Shown here piece after piece: positions 50,759 through 59,916 of a stretch of 64,000 bases of DNA; within the stretch, counting starts at the first letter, position 1; each line of letters starts with the position of its first letter. Source of the stretch: Microbacterium ulmi (GTDB taxonomy: Bacteria; Actinomycetota; Actinomycetes; Actinomycetales; Microbacteriaceae); the NCBI RefSeq assembly GCF_011759705.1, contig NZ_JAAOZF010000001.1, positions 617,152 to 681,151 on the forward strand, given 5' to 3'. The position numbers and the translations under genes were made by a program. The notes below the pieces were generated by a model that saw only the letters and a list, made by a program, of their open reading frames with translations, did not search any database and was not told the origin of the DNA.

Positions 50759-50819
50759 GACTCCTCCTCCCGCCCATCTTCACACCAAAGGCTCAGTTTC
50801 TCCGGCTCAGGCACCCCTA

Positions 50820-50854
50820 CGATACATCTGTGTATCGGATACAGCGTCGTATCG
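50820..50854. promoter_or_regulatory. Two tandem TetR-type operators
   Basis: GATAC-N6-GTATC occurs at 50821-50836 (extended to CGATAC...GTATCG, 50820-50837) and again at 50838-50853. The centres are 17 bp apart, so two dimers could bind on offset faces. It lies between the divergent tetR and MMPL genes. Confidence 0.75.
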
Positions 50855-50884
50855 AACATCTCTGACGTCGACTCCGGGGGCCGC

Positions 50885-53788
50885 ATGTCCACTCTCCTCT
50901 TCTCGCTCGGCCGGTGGTCGTACCGTCATCCGTGGCGTGTGCTCGTCGCCTGGCTCCTGCTGCTCGGCATCGCCGGCGGCAGCGTCGCCCTCTTCGCGAA
51001 GGGAACGGACAACGCCTTCTCGATCCCCGGGACCGAGGCCGAGGCGGGCATCCAGCTCCTCGATCGCACGTTCCCCGAGGCGAGCGGCACGAGCGCACAG
51101 CTCGTCATCGTCGCGGCGGAGGGCTCCCGCATCGACGAGGCGCCGTACTCCGACGGCATCCGCGACACGATCTCGACCCTCGACGGGCTCGACGGGATCC
51201 TCGCCGTCACGAGCCCGTTCGACGAGCTGGTCGACGGTCTCGTCTCGGACGACGACCGCGCCGCGATCATCCGGCTGCAGTTCGACGGCCAGGCCATCGA
51301 CGTTCCCGACGGCACCAAGACGGCGCTTCAGGATGTCGCCGCAGACCTGCGAGCAGACCTCCCCGGCGGCACGCAGGTCGCGATCGGCGGCGACCTGTTC
51401 TCGATGTCCATGCCCGCGCTGTCGCTCATCGAGGCGGCGGGCGTGCTGATCGCGCTGTTCGTCCTCATCGTGACGTTCCGGTCGCTGTCTGTCGCGTTCT
51501 TCCCGCTCGCAAGCGCCCTGATCGGAGTCGGGCTCGCGATCGCGCTCATCTTCGTCTCGACCGCGTTCGCGACCATCTCGTCGACGACGCCCATGCTCGC
51601 GATCATGCTGGGGCTCGCCGTCGGGATCGACTACGCCCTGTTCATCGTCGCGCGACATCAGGACCAGGCGCGCGCGGGCATGGACCCCGAGGAGTCGGCC
51701 GCCCGCGCGACGGGCACGGCGGGCTCCGCCGTCGTGTTCGCGGGGATGACGGTGCTCATCGCCCTCGTCGGGCTCGCGTTCGCGAACATCCCGTTCCTCA
51801 CGACGATGGGGATCGCGGCGGCCGTCGCCGTGGCCGTGGCCGTGCTCGTCGCCGTGACGCTCACCCCGGCCTTCCTCGGGTTCGCGAAGGGGCGCGTCGC
51901 GGGATGGGGGCACGGGCGGGCGCGCGCGGGGGCACGGCTGCGACGTCGGGGGACGTCCGCCGCGGAGGATGCCGCTGCGCCCGCGGAGGATGCGCTCGCG
52001 GACGCCGAGCTCGCGGACGCGGAGCCTGCGGAGGCCGAGCCCGCGGACGCCCGCACGCCCGCGAGACGCCCGAACCGCTGGGTCATGCTCGTGACGCGGC
52101 ATCCCATCGTCACGACGATCGCGGTCGTCGTGGGCCTCGCCGTCATCGCGATCCCGGCCGCGAGCCTGCGCCTCGCCCTGCCCAACGCCGGCGTGCAGCC
52201 CGTCGAGAGCGAAGCGCGCCAGGCCTACGACCTCACGGCCGAGCACTTCGGGCCTGGCTCGAACGGTCCGCTCATCATGGCCGGGTCGATCGTCACCTCG
52301 ACGGACCCGCTCGGCCTCATGGCCGACCTCAAGGCCGAGATCGAGCGGATCCCAGGCGTCAAGGAGGTCGCGCTCGCGACCCCGAACGCGACCATCGACA
52401 CGGGCCTCATCCAGATCGTCCCCGAGACGGCGCCCGACGACCCCGCGACGGCTCAGCTCGTGCGCGACCTCCGCGCTCAGCACGACAGGCTCCTCGACGA
52501 GTACGGCGTCGACCTCAAGGTGACGGGATTCACGGCGGTCGGCATCGACATCTCCGACCGCCTGGGAGCCGCGCTCGTGCCGTTCGGGATCTTCGTCGTC
52601 GGTCTGTCGCTCATCCTCCTCATGATCGTGTTCCGATCGATCTGGGTGCCGATCAAGGCGGCGGCCGGGTACCTGCTGTCGGTCGCGGCATCCTTCGGCG
52701 TCGTCGCGGCGGTCTTCGAGTGGGGTTGGCTCGCCGACGCCCTGAACGTCACCCGCACGGGCCCGGTCATCAGCTTCATGCCGATCATCCTCATGGGCGT
52801 GCTGTTCGGTCTCGCGATGGACTACGAGGTGTTCCTCGTGTCGCGCATGCGCGAGGACTACGTGCACCTGCGGCGCGCCCGCCGCGGCCGCGCCGACCGG
52901 GCGACAGCCATCACGGCCGTGCGGACGGGGTTCACGGCATCCGCTCGCGTCGTGACGGCCGCGGCCGTCATCATGTTCGCCGTGTTCGCGGCGTTCGTCC
53001 CCGAGGGCGACTCCTCGATCAAGCCCATCGCGCTCGGCCTCGCCGTCGGGATCGCCGTCGACGCCTTCCTCGTGCGCATGACGCTCGTCCCTGCGGTCAT
53101 GACGCTCCTCGGCGCCAAGGCGTGGTGGATGCCGGCGTGGCTCGACCGCATCCTCCCCCGCTTCGACATCGAGGGCGAGGCCGTCGAGCACGAGCGGGCG
53201 CACGCGGACTGGCCCGAGCCGAGCACGACGTCGCCGCTCGTGGGCGAGGGCGTCTCGCTCGTGGTCGACGGCGGGCGCCGCCGCGGCGACGTGTCGCTCT
53301 TCGCCGACGCCTCGTTCCGGCTCGAACCGGGAGGGACGCTCCTCGTGACGGGCGACGCCCGGTCGGCCCGTGCGTTCGTGCTCACCGTCGCGGGGCGCGT
53401 GGAGCCGACCGCGGGGCTCCTTCGCGTCGCCGGCCATCTGCTGCCCGGCCGCGCAGCGTGGGTGCGCGCGCACGTCGGGGTCGCGCTCCTCGCCGATGCG
53501 GCAGACCCCGTCGCGGAGCTGCGGCACGCGCTCGCGGGCCGCGCCCGCCTCGTCGCGATCGACGGGCTCGACGCCCTCTCGGGGGCGGATCGCGACCAGG
53601 CGGCCGCCCTCCTGCGCGATGCCGCGGACAGGATCCGCGGCCGGGGCGCCGCGATCACGATCGTGGCGTCCGCCGCCGCCGAGGGCACGGCGCTCGGCAT
53701 CCTCGCCGAGGCGCACCGCCCCGACGTGACGCCGCTCGCGCTGCGCACCCGATCCGAACTGCCCGCACGACCCGAGGTGAACGCATGA
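50885..53788 (+). CDS. MMPL/RND-type exporter with a degenerate ABC-ATPase-like C-terminal domain
   Basis: A 967-aa protein. Two MMPL halves, each a helix, an extracellular domain and a five-helix bundle (GLAVGIDYALFIVARHQDQAR in the first, LMGVLFGLAMDYEVFLVSRMRE in the second, with the proton-relay Asp-Tyr pairs). From residue ~779 follows a soluble ~185-residue domain laid out like an ABC ATPase (GGTLLVTGDARSARAF in place of Walker A, LVAIDGLDALS in place of Walker B). It lacks the GxxGxGKS loop, so hydrolysis is unlikely. Exports lipids or hydrophobic compounds in the family. ATGA overlap with the YhgE gene. Confidence 0.9.
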   Translation: MSTLLFSLGRWSYRHPWRVLVAWLLLLGIAGGSVALFAKGTDNAFSIPGTEAEAGIQLLDRTFPEASGTSAQLVIVAAEGSRIDEAPYSDGIRDTISTLDGLDGILAVTSPFDELVDGLVSDDDRAAIIRLQFDGQAIDVPDGTKTALQDVAADLRADLPGGTQVAIGGDLFSMSMPALSLIEAAGVLIALFVLIVTFRSLSVAFFPLASALIGVGLAIALIFVSTAFATISSTTPMLAIMLGLAVGIDYALFIVARHQDQARAGMDPEESAARATGTAGSAVVFAGMTVLIALVGLAFANIPFLTTMGIAAAVAVAVAVLVAVTLTPAFLGFAKGRVAGWGHGRARAGARLRRRGTSAAEDAAAPAEDALADAELADAEPAEAEPADARTPARRPNRWVMLVTRHPIVTTIAVVVGLAVIAIPAASLRLALPNAGVQPVESEARQAYDLTAEHFGPGSNGPLIMAGSIVTSTDPLGLMADLKAEIERIPGVKEVALATPNATIDTGLIQIVPETAPDDPATAQLVRDLRAQHDRLLDEYGVDLKVTGFTAVGIDISDRLGAALVPFGIFVVGLSLILLMIVFRSIWVPIKAAAGYLLSVAASFGVVAAVFEWGWLADALNVTRTGPVISFMPIILMGVLFGLAMDYEVFLVSRMREDYVHLRRARRGRADRATAITAVRTGFTASARVVTAAAVIMFAVFAAFVPEGDSSIKPIALGLAVGIAVDAFLVRMTLVPAVMTLLGAKAWWMPAWLDRILPRFDIEGEAVEHERAHADWPEPSTTSPLVGEGVSLVVDGGRRRGDVSLFADASFRLEPGGTLLVTGDARSARAFVLTVAGRVEPTAGLLRVAGHLLPGRAAWVRAHVGVALLADAADPVAELRHALAGRARLVAIDGLDALSGADRDQAAALLRDAADRIRGRGAAITIVASAAAEGTALGILAEAHRPDVTPLALRTRSELPARPEVNA

Positions 53789-55887
53789 CGCTCCCGATCG
53801 AACGCTCCCGCACGCGCCGGCCCATCACGTGGCTGACGCTCGTCGGAGTGCTGCTGCTGCCCGCCGTGATCGGCGGGATCCTCGTCGCGGCGCTGTACAA
53901 CCCCGTCGAGCGCCTCGAAGGCCTCACGGCCGCGATCGTCAACGAGGACGAGCCCGTCACGATCGACGGGCAGTACGCGCCGCTGGGCCGCCAGCTCGCG
54001 GCAGGCCTCGTCGAGGGCTCGGACGACGTGCCGAGCAACCTGACGTGGACGATCTCGAACGCCTCCGACGCCGCCGCAGGGCTCGCCGACGGGCGGTACT
54101 CGGCCGTCGTGACGATCCCGGAGAACTTCTCCGCCGCAGCGACCTCGACGCGGCCGGGCGAGACGCCCGAGCGCGCGACGATCGGGGTGCAGACCCCGCC
54201 CGACAGCCTCATCGTCGACGACGCGATCACGGCGCAGGTGACGCAGGCCGCGGCATCCCTCATGGGACGAGAGCTCTCACGCGTGTACCTCGAGAACGTG
54301 TTCCTCGGCTTCACGACCCTGGGCGACCAGCTGGGGCAGGCGGCCGACGGTGCGACGACGTGGGCGGACGGGGCACGGGATGCCGCGACCGGCGCGGTCT
54401 CGCTTGCCGATGGCGTGCGGCAGCTGTCGTCCGGCGCGTCCAGGCTCTCCGACGGCGCGGCGGAGCTGTCGTCCGGCGCCTCCGCGCTCTCTTCGGGTGC
54501 GGCGCAGTGGGCCTCGGGAGCGGGGATGACCGCCGACGGGCTCGACCGCTGGGCTGCCGGCGCGGGGAAGACGGCCGGAGGCACGCGCGGCCTCGCGGAC
54601 GGCCTCTCGCAGATGGCCGACCAGGTCGCGCAGCTGCCGGCCGTGCCGCAGGAGATCGTCGATGGCGCCGACATGATCGCCGAGAACAGCGGACAGATCA
54701 AGGCGAGCGTCTCGGATGCCGCAGCCCAGCTGTCGCAGCTGTCCGCGCGATGCGACCCGGCCGTGTCGGGCGCGGAGATGTGCGATGGGCTCGCCGCCGT
54801 CGCGCAGCAGGCGAACGACGCCCTGCCGACCGTCAACGACGTGCTCGACCAGTCGGGCACGATCGCCCAGCAGGTGTCTGGCCTCGCGCAGTTCGGCCCG
54901 CAGCTCACGCAGGGTCTTCGAGACGCGACCGCGGGCGCGACCTCCCTCGCGAACGGCATGGACGAGCTCGCCACGGGCGCAGCCGACACCGCGGGCGGAG
55001 CGCGCCGGCTCGCGTCGGGCGCCTCCGGCATCTCCTCGGGCATCGCGAAGCTCGCCTCGGGCGCCTCGACGTGGGCCTCGGGCGCCTCCGCCTGGGCCTC
55101 GGGCGCGAACGACGCGGCGACGGGAGCCGACGGCCTCAGCACAGGCCTCGGGCAGCTCGCCGACGGCGCCGACGCGCTCGCGGACGGCCTGCACACGGCA
55201 TCCGACGCTCTTCCCTCGTACTCGAATGCCGATGCCCGCAGCCTCGCGGACGTCGTCTCGAGCCCCGTCGCGGCGTCGGGCGTCGGCACGACCCTGTTCG
55301 GGGCGTCGGCGATCCCGCTGCTGGCGATGCTCGCGCTGTGGTTCGGCGGGCTCGCGACCTTCGTCGCGCTGCGCGCCGTCTCGCAGCGCACGCTGACCTC
55401 TCGCGCGCCCTCCGCGCTGCTGGCCCTGCGAGCCCTCGCCCCGGCCGCCGGGATCGGGGCCTTGCAGGGACTTCTCGTCGCGGTCGTCGTGCAGCTCGCG
55501 GCGTCGTACGAGTGGGGCTCGTGGGCGGTCTTCGCGGCGGTGTCGATGGTCGCGGGCGTCGCGTTCGCGGCGGTCAACCAGGGGCTCAACGCCGTCTTCA
55601 ACGGCGCAGGACGCTGGATCTCGGCCCTCGTCGGCGTGCTCGCGGTCGCAACCGGCGTCGTCTCGACGGTCCCCGGGGTGCTCTCCTCGATCGCGGCCGT
55701 CCTGCCGACCTCGCCCGCGTACAACGCGATGCTCGCAGGCCTGGGCCCCGCGACCGGGGTGTGGGCAGGGCTCGTCGGGCTGCTCGTGTGGGGACTGCTC
55801 GCGTTCGCCGCGACGGTCGTGACGGTCGCTCGCCGCCGCACGGTCTCTGCCCGCGCTCTGCTGACGGCCTCGCCTGCCCCGGTGTAG
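53785..55887 (+). CDS. YhgE/Pip-family membrane protein
   Basis: A 700-aa protein. One N-terminal helix (WLTLVGVLLLPAVIGGILVAALYNP) precedes the family's hallmark AIVNEDEPV and an extracellular region of ~480 residues. That region is filled with Ala/Ser/Gly-rich heptad-like repeats (LSSGASRLSDGAAELSSGA, LASGASTWASGASAWASGA), likely coiled coil. Five C-terminal helices resemble an ABC-2 permease (LLAMLALWFGGLATFVALRAV to the end). Family members include phage-infection protein and ESAT-6-export accessory proteins. The gene overlaps the MMPL gene by 4 nt, so a joint export complex is likely. Confidence 0.9.
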   Translation: MTLPIERSRTRRPITWLTLVGVLLLPAVIGGILVAALYNPVERLEGLTAAIVNEDEPVTIDGQYAPLGRQLAAGLVEGSDDVPSNLTWTISNASDAAAGLADGRYSAVVTIPENFSAAATSTRPGETPERATIGVQTPPDSLIVDDAITAQVTQAAASLMGRELSRVYLENVFLGFTTLGDQLGQAADGATTWADGARDAATGAVSLADGVRQLSSGASRLSDGAAELSSGASALSSGAAQWASGAGMTADGLDRWAAGAGKTAGGTRGLADGLSQMADQVAQLPAVPQEIVDGADMIAENSGQIKASVSDAAAQLSQLSARCDPAVSGAEMCDGLAAVAQQANDALPTVNDVLDQSGTIAQQVSGLAQFGPQLTQGLRDATAGATSLANGMDELATGAADTAGGARRLASGASGISSGIAKLASGASTWASGASAWASGANDAATGADGLSTGLGQLADGADALADGLHTASDALPSYSNADARSLADVVSSPVAASGVGTTLFGASAIPLLAMLALWFGGLATFVALRAVSQRTLTSRAPSALLALRALAPAAGIGALQGLLVAVVVQLAASYEWGSWAVFAAVSMVAGVAFAAVNQGLNAVFNGAGRWISALVGVLAVATGVVSTVPGVLSSIAAVLPTSPAYNAMLAGLGPATGVWAGLVGLLVWGLLAFAATVVTVARRRTVSARALLTASPAPV

Positions 55888-55915
55888 CCCCCGCGACCCC
55901 GCGCTTAGCCGGTCC

Positions 55916-56039
55916 GCTCAGCTCAGTTCAGTTCTGCTCAGCTCTGCTCAGTCAGTTCAGCTGAGTCAGTTCACGTTCAGTTAAGTTCAGTTCAGCTCAA
56001 CTCGGCTCTGCTCAGTCAGTTCAGTTCAGTTCAGTTCAG
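55916..56039. repeat. Degenerate pentanucleotide satellite (TCAGT/CTCAG type)
   Basis: About 120 bp built from TCAGT-, TCAGC- and CTCAG-like pentamers (minus strand: ACTGA). It runs from 29 bp past the yhgE stop into the last codons of ccsB (ending Gly-Leu-Asn-stop). Base composition is far below the local GC level. Confidence 0.9.
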
Positions 56040-57110
56040 GCCGCTGTAGGCGTGCAGGCCCTTGAAGAACATGTTCACGATCGTGAAGTTGAACATGACG
56101 GCCGCGAAGCCGATGATCGACAGCCACGCCGACCGCGAGCCGCGCCAGCCGCGCGTCGCGCGCGCGTGGATGTATCCGGCGTAGAGCACCCAGATGACGA
56201 ACGTCCAGACTTCCTTCGTGTCGAAGCCCCAGTAGCGGCCCCACGCGTCGTTGGCCCAGATCGATCCCGCGATGAGGGTGAACGTCCAGAAGATGAACCC
56301 GATGATCGCGAAGCGGTAGGCGAGCGACTCGAGCGCGTCGGAGCTCGGGAGGGTCCGCAGGATCCGTGCGCCGGCCTTCGGCGCACGCGTCACCGCTCCC
56401 GCGCGGTCGAGGCCGGCGGCGGCGGCCCGCGCCTCGCGTCTGGCCTGCATGAGCTGCAGCACCGACAGCCCGAACGCGAGGGCGAACAGCGCCGTCGCGA
56501 GCGACGCGACGAAGACGTGGATGACGAGCCACACGCTCTTGAGCGGATCCATGAGCGGCGCGACCTCGACGTAGAAGGTCAGCGTGGCACCACCGAGGAG
56601 CAGCACGACGAGGCCCGTGATGAACGAGCCGAGGAAGCGCAGGTCGTAGCGGAACAGCACGAGGAGGTACACCGCGACGATGAGCATCGTGCCCGTGAGC
56701 GAGAACTCGTACATGTTCGACCACGGCACCCGGCCGGCGGCGATGCCTCGTGTCACGTCGGCGCCCACGTGGAAGAGGAAGCCCAGCACCGTCAGCGACG
56801 TGCCGATCCGCGCCCACACGAGGCGCGGGCGCTTCGACGGCCGAGCGGCGAGCGCGGCGTCCGCGGATGGCTCCGGTGCGCGCAGATCGTCGACCGCAGC
56901 GGATGCCGCGACCGCCGCCGTGGTCGTGCCGGCGTATCCGGCGCCCGCCGCGACGAACTCACGGACCTCGGCGTCCTTGACGCCGATCGCGAGCGCCGAG
57001 CGCCGAGCGAGGTCGATCGCGTAGGCGATGAAGGCGAGCGCATAGATCGCGATCGCTGTCCACACCAGAAGGATCGAGACCGAGTCGAGCGAGAACGTTC
57101 CGGTGGGCAT
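56031..57110 (-). CDS. ccsB: Cytochrome c biogenesis protein CcsB/ResC
   Basis: A 359-aa polytopic protein. Starts at ATG 57110, 7 nt from TAGACT (leaderless). About eight helices. The conserved tryptophan-rich heme-handling motif lies at ~295-315 (GSIWANDAWGRYWGFDTKEVW), and SNMYEF with flanking His residues supplies heme contacts in the family. With ResB it passes heme across the membrane and ligates it to apocytochrome c (system II). The stop and last codons lie in the pentanucleotide satellite, so repeat slippage would alter the C-terminus. Confidence 0.93.
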   Translation of the reverse strand: MPTGTFSLDSVSILLVWTAIAIYALAFIAYAIDLARRSALAIGVKDAEVREFVAAGAGYAGTTTAAVAASAAVDDLRAPEPSADAALAARPSKRPRLVWARIGTSLTVLGFLFHVGADVTRGIAAGRVPWSNMYEFSLTGTMLIVAVYLLVLFRYDLRFLGSFITGLVVLLLGGATLTFYVEVAPLMDPLKSVWLVIHVFVASLATALFALAFGLSVLQLMQARREARAAAAGLDRAGAVTRAPKAGARILRTLPSSDALESLAYRFAIIGFIFWTFTLIAGSIWANDAWGRYWGFDTKEVWTFVIWVLYAGYIHARATRGWRGSRSAWLSIIGFAAVMFNFTIVNMFFKGLHAYSGLN

Positions 57111-57223
57111 GGCCTCCAGTCTACGCGGGGCAGGATGCCGCACCCCAGCCCGTCGTTCGGCTCGAACGACCCCCCGCCCCCGCGGCCGCTCAGCCGCGCG
57201 CTCCGCCGCCCCGGCGGCCCGCC

Positions 57224-58951
57224 TCAGCCGCGCAGCGCGGCCTCGACCGCGTCGCCGTGCCGCTGCGCGACCTGGTCGACGGCGGCGCGGAGCGTCGGGT
57301 CCTCGCCGCGGGCGAGTCCCGCGTACTCGATCCGCAGCGTGTGCCCGTCGGGCGTCGCCTTGACCCACATGCGCCGCCGCGGCACGAACAGGGCCGCGAG
57401 CAGGCCGAGCAGCGCCAGCACGGCGAAGGTCAGCACCCACGGGCCTGCGGCATCCCGATGGATCGAGAGCGAGACGAAGCGCTTGACCGATCCCCCGAAG
57501 TCGGCGTCGTGCGCGATGGCCGATCCCGCCTCGACGGCGGGTGCATCGCTCGAGACGTCCTCGAACGTGATGGTGCCGAGGCCGTTCGGCAGCTCGGCCC
57601 ACTGTCCGGGCATCAGCTGGATCGAGTCGACGCCAGAGTCGCCTCCGGCCAGCTGCGTCATCGACGTCGGATCGAGCGTGTAGACCGACCGCGGCGTGCC
57701 GTCGTCGATGCCGAGGTCGCCAGAGAACACCCAGAGCGTCAGGACGGGATACGCGAGCGCGGGGTAGATCGACGTGAGCGCGCCCGACTCCAGCTTCTGC
57801 GCCGTCGGATAGAAGAAGCCGATGAGGCCCAGCTGCTCCGGCATCCCGTCGGGCACCTTGATGACGCCCTGCGACGTCATGTTGGTGTCCTGCGGCAGGA
57901 ACGGGACGGCGTCGTCGAACACGACGTCGCCCTCGGCGTTGCGGATCGAGATGTGCGGCGCGTAGCCGTTGCCCATGAGGTACACGCGGTCGCCCGCGAT
58001 CTCGAGCGGGTGGTTGACGCGCACCTGCCCGGGCTGAGGATCCTCGCCCGCGAACTGCGTCGTGAGGTTCGCGGCGAAGTCGCCCGCCTGGCCCGCGCCC
58101 GGCGTGCCGGGCTCCTGGTAGGTGACGTCGAACGAGTCGAGCGTGAGCGAGAACGGCGTGAGACCGTCGGGGTCGACGAAGCGGCCGGGGTTGAAGGACG
58201 TGTAGTCGAGCATCGTGTTGACGAAGGTGCGGCCCTCGACGATGACGGTCTGACCCGTGTACGTGAAGCCGCCGCCGACGCCTACGGAGACGAGCACCCC
58301 GATGAGCGCCGTGTGGAAGACGAGGTTGCCCGTCTCGCGCGCGTAGCCGCGTTCCGCCGAGACCGAGAGAGCCGATCCGGAGCCGTACCGCTCGATGCGG
58401 TAGCCCGCCCTGCGAAGGTGGTCGGCGGCGAGGGAGACGGATGCCGCGGCCGCCGCATCCGGATCCGCACCCGGTGCGAGCTCGACGAGCGACTCGCGGT
58501 GGTGGTCGAGCCGCGACAGACGGGCGGGCGTGCGCGGCGGCCGGGCGCGCAGGGCCTTCCAGTGGTGCTTCGTGCGCGGGATGACGCACCCGATGAGCGA
58601 GATGAACAGGAGGATGTAGATCGCCGAGAACCACGCCGAGGTGTAGACGTCGAACAGCTGCAGCCTGTCGAGCACGGGCGCGAGGTCGGGATTGTCGACG
58701 AAGTACTGCGTGACGCCGTTCGGGTCGGCGGAGCGCTGGGGGACGATCGAGCCGGGCACCGCGGCGATCGCGAGAAGCAGGAGCAGCACGAGGGCCGTCC
58801 GCATGGAGGTCAGCTGACGCCATCCCCAGCGCAGCCACCCGATCGGGCCGAGCGCGGGCTGCGCGATCTCGGCGGCGGAGTCGGCGTGGTCGGACGGGCG
58901 GAGCGGATCGCCTGCGCCCGCCCCAGGGGCCTCAGAGCGGGAGCGGGACAC
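57224..58951 (-). CDS. resB: Cytochrome c biogenesis protein ResB
   Basis: A 575-aa protein. Four helices, with the first two at LTSMRTALVLLLLLAIAAVPGSIVPQR and YILLFISLIGCVIPR, are separated by a large extracytoplasmic domain (about residues 215-500). Motifs IVPQRSADPNGV, FSAIYILLFISLIGCVIPR, RYGSGSALSVSAERGYARETGNLVFH and the final FVPRRRMWVKAT are typical of ResB. Works with CcsB to deliver and attach heme. GTG 58951 lies inside the end of ccdA (20-nt overlap), confirming operon structure. Confidence 0.93.
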   Translation of the reverse strand: MSRSRSEAPGAGAGDPLRPSDHADSAAEIAQPALGPIGWLRWGWRQLTSMRTALVLLLLLAIAAVPGSIVPQRSADPNGVTQYFVDNPDLAPVLDRLQLFDVYTSAWFSAIYILLFISLIGCVIPRTKHHWKALRARPPRTPARLSRLDHHRESLVELAPGADPDAAAAASVSLAADHLRRAGYRIERYGSGSALSVSAERGYARETGNLVFHTALIGVLVSVGVGGGFTYTGQTVIVEGRTFVNTMLDYTSFNPGRFVDPDGLTPFSLTLDSFDVTYQEPGTPGAGQAGDFAANLTTQFAGEDPQPGQVRVNHPLEIAGDRVYLMGNGYAPHISIRNAEGDVVFDDAVPFLPQDTNMTSQGVIKVPDGMPEQLGLIGFFYPTAQKLESGALTSIYPALAYPVLTLWVFSGDLGIDDGTPRSVYTLDPTSMTQLAGGDSGVDSIQLMPGQWAELPNGLGTITFEDVSSDAPAVEAGSAIAHDADFGGSVKRFVSLSIHRDAAGPWVLTFAVLALLGLLAALFVPRRRMWVKATPDGHTLRIEYAGLARGEDPTLRAAVDQVAQRHGDAVEAALRG

Positions 58952-59792
58952 TCGAGAACACCCCCTGGAGCTGAGCCATGAGCTGAGTCCAGACGCCCGA
59001 CAGCATGAGCAGGCCGAGGGCGATCAGCAGCGCGCCGCCGACGAGGTTGACGGCGCGGATGTGCCGGCGCAGGAACGTGATCGAGCGGGTCGCCCAGCTG
59101 AAGCCGAGCGTGATGAGGACGAACGGGATGCCGAGCCCGAGCGAGTATGCGAGTCCGAGGAGCGCCGCGCGGCCGGGGTCGCCGAGGTTCCACGATACGG
59201 AGAAGATCGCCGTGAGGGTCGGGCCGATGCACGGCGTCCAGCCGATGCCGAGCGCGAGCCCCAGCAGCGGTGCGCCGATGAGCCCGAGGTCGCCCTTGAG
59301 CTGCAGCCGCGCCGTCCGCTGTGCGAGGCCGAAGACGCCGACGAAGACGAGTCCCATCACGACGATGACGGCGCCCATGACCCGCGTGATGACGTCGGCG
59401 TACTCGAGGAAGAACCGGCCTGCCGCCCCGCCCAGCACGTTGACGGCGATGAAGACGACCGAGAACCCGGCGATGAACAGCACGACGCCGAGGAGGAGCC
59501 GCGTCTTCGTCGGTGCTTGCGCGGACGCCCGCGCCGCGGCATCCGTCGCCGTCGCGTTCACAGAGTTCGCAGAATCGTCCGCAGCTCGCACGAAAGCGGC
59601 GGCATCCTGCGAAGTCGGCGCAACTCTGCGAGATCGAGCAGGCCGAGGTGCGACGGCGCCGCCGATGTAGCCGAGGTATCCGGGAACGAGCGGCAGGACG
59701 CACGGCGAGAGGAAGGACAGGAGCCCCGCGAGCAGGGCGAGCGGCAACGCGATCCAGAGCGCCCCCGCCGCCATGACGGCGTCGATACTCAT
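58932..59792 (-). CDS. ccdA: Thiol-disulfide reductant carrier CcdA
   Basis: A 286-aa membrane protein of six helices. The redox cysteines are in FLSPCVLPLVPGYLGYIGG (helix 1) and GIGWTPCIGPTL (helix 4), both with the adjacent Pro. It transfers reducing power across the membrane to ResA, which keeps apocytochrome c thiols reduced. An unusual ~50-residue Ala/Arg/Ser-rich loop (APRPARSRRVAPTSQD...SAQAPTK) separates helices 1 and 2. ATG 59792 overlaps the TGA of the third micro-ORF (ATGA). Confidence 0.94.
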   Translation of the reverse strand: MSIDAVMAAGALWIALPLALLAGLLSFLSPCVLPLVPGYLGYIGGAVAPRPARSRRVAPTSQDAAAFVRAADDSANSVNATATDAAARASAQAPTKTRLLLGVVLFIAGFSVVFIAVNVLGGAAGRFFLEYADVITRVMGAVIVVMGLVFVGVFGLAQRTARLQLKGDLGLIGAPLLGLALGIGWTPCIGPTLTAIFSVSWNLGDPGRAALLGLAYSLGLGIPFVLITLGFSWATRSITFLRRHIRAVNLVGGALLIALGLLMLSGVWTQLMAQLQGVFSSVPLPL

Positions 59793-59854
59793 GTGATCGC
59801 CCCCTTCGGGCGATCAGCGCGCAGACGCGCGCAGGACGCGTTCCGCGTGTTCAC
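59789..59854 (-). CDS. Micro-ORF 3 of the resA-ccdA spacer (21 aa)
   Basis: GTG 59854 to TGA 59789. Peptide begins MNTRNASCARLRADRP and ends KGAIT. Start overlaps the stop of micro-ORF 2 (GTGA), and the stop overlaps the ccdA ATG (ATGA). An AAGGGGGC stretch in its 3' part is the only candidate ribosome binding site for ccdA, inside a hairpin. Contains one Cys and five Arg. Expression is unproven. Confidence 0.5.
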   Translation of the reverse strand: MNTRNASCARLRADRPKGAIT

Positions 59855-59916
59855 ACGATCGCCCCCTTCGGGCGATCGGCGCGCAGACGCGCGCAGGACG
59901 CGTGCCGCGTACTCAC
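59851..59916 (-). CDS. Micro-ORF 2 of the resA-ccdA spacer (21 aa)
   Basis: GTG 59916 to TGA 59851. Peptide MSTRHASCARLRADRP...KGAIV. It differs from unit 1 by Asn to His. GTGA overlaps join it to units 1 and 3. The 22-codon frame (66 nt) minus the 4-nt overlap gives exactly the 62-bp repeat period. Confidence 0.5.
   Translation of the reverse strand: MSTRHASCARLRADRPKGAIV

Noticed and set aside
50807..53716. A 969-codon open frame antisense to the MMPL gene, and other very long antisense frames (for example 39791-42712, 44619-47522, 6348-8999)
   Set aside because: Their products are Arg/Asp/His-rich without motifs. They mirror GC3-rich codons of well-supported genes on the opposite strand.
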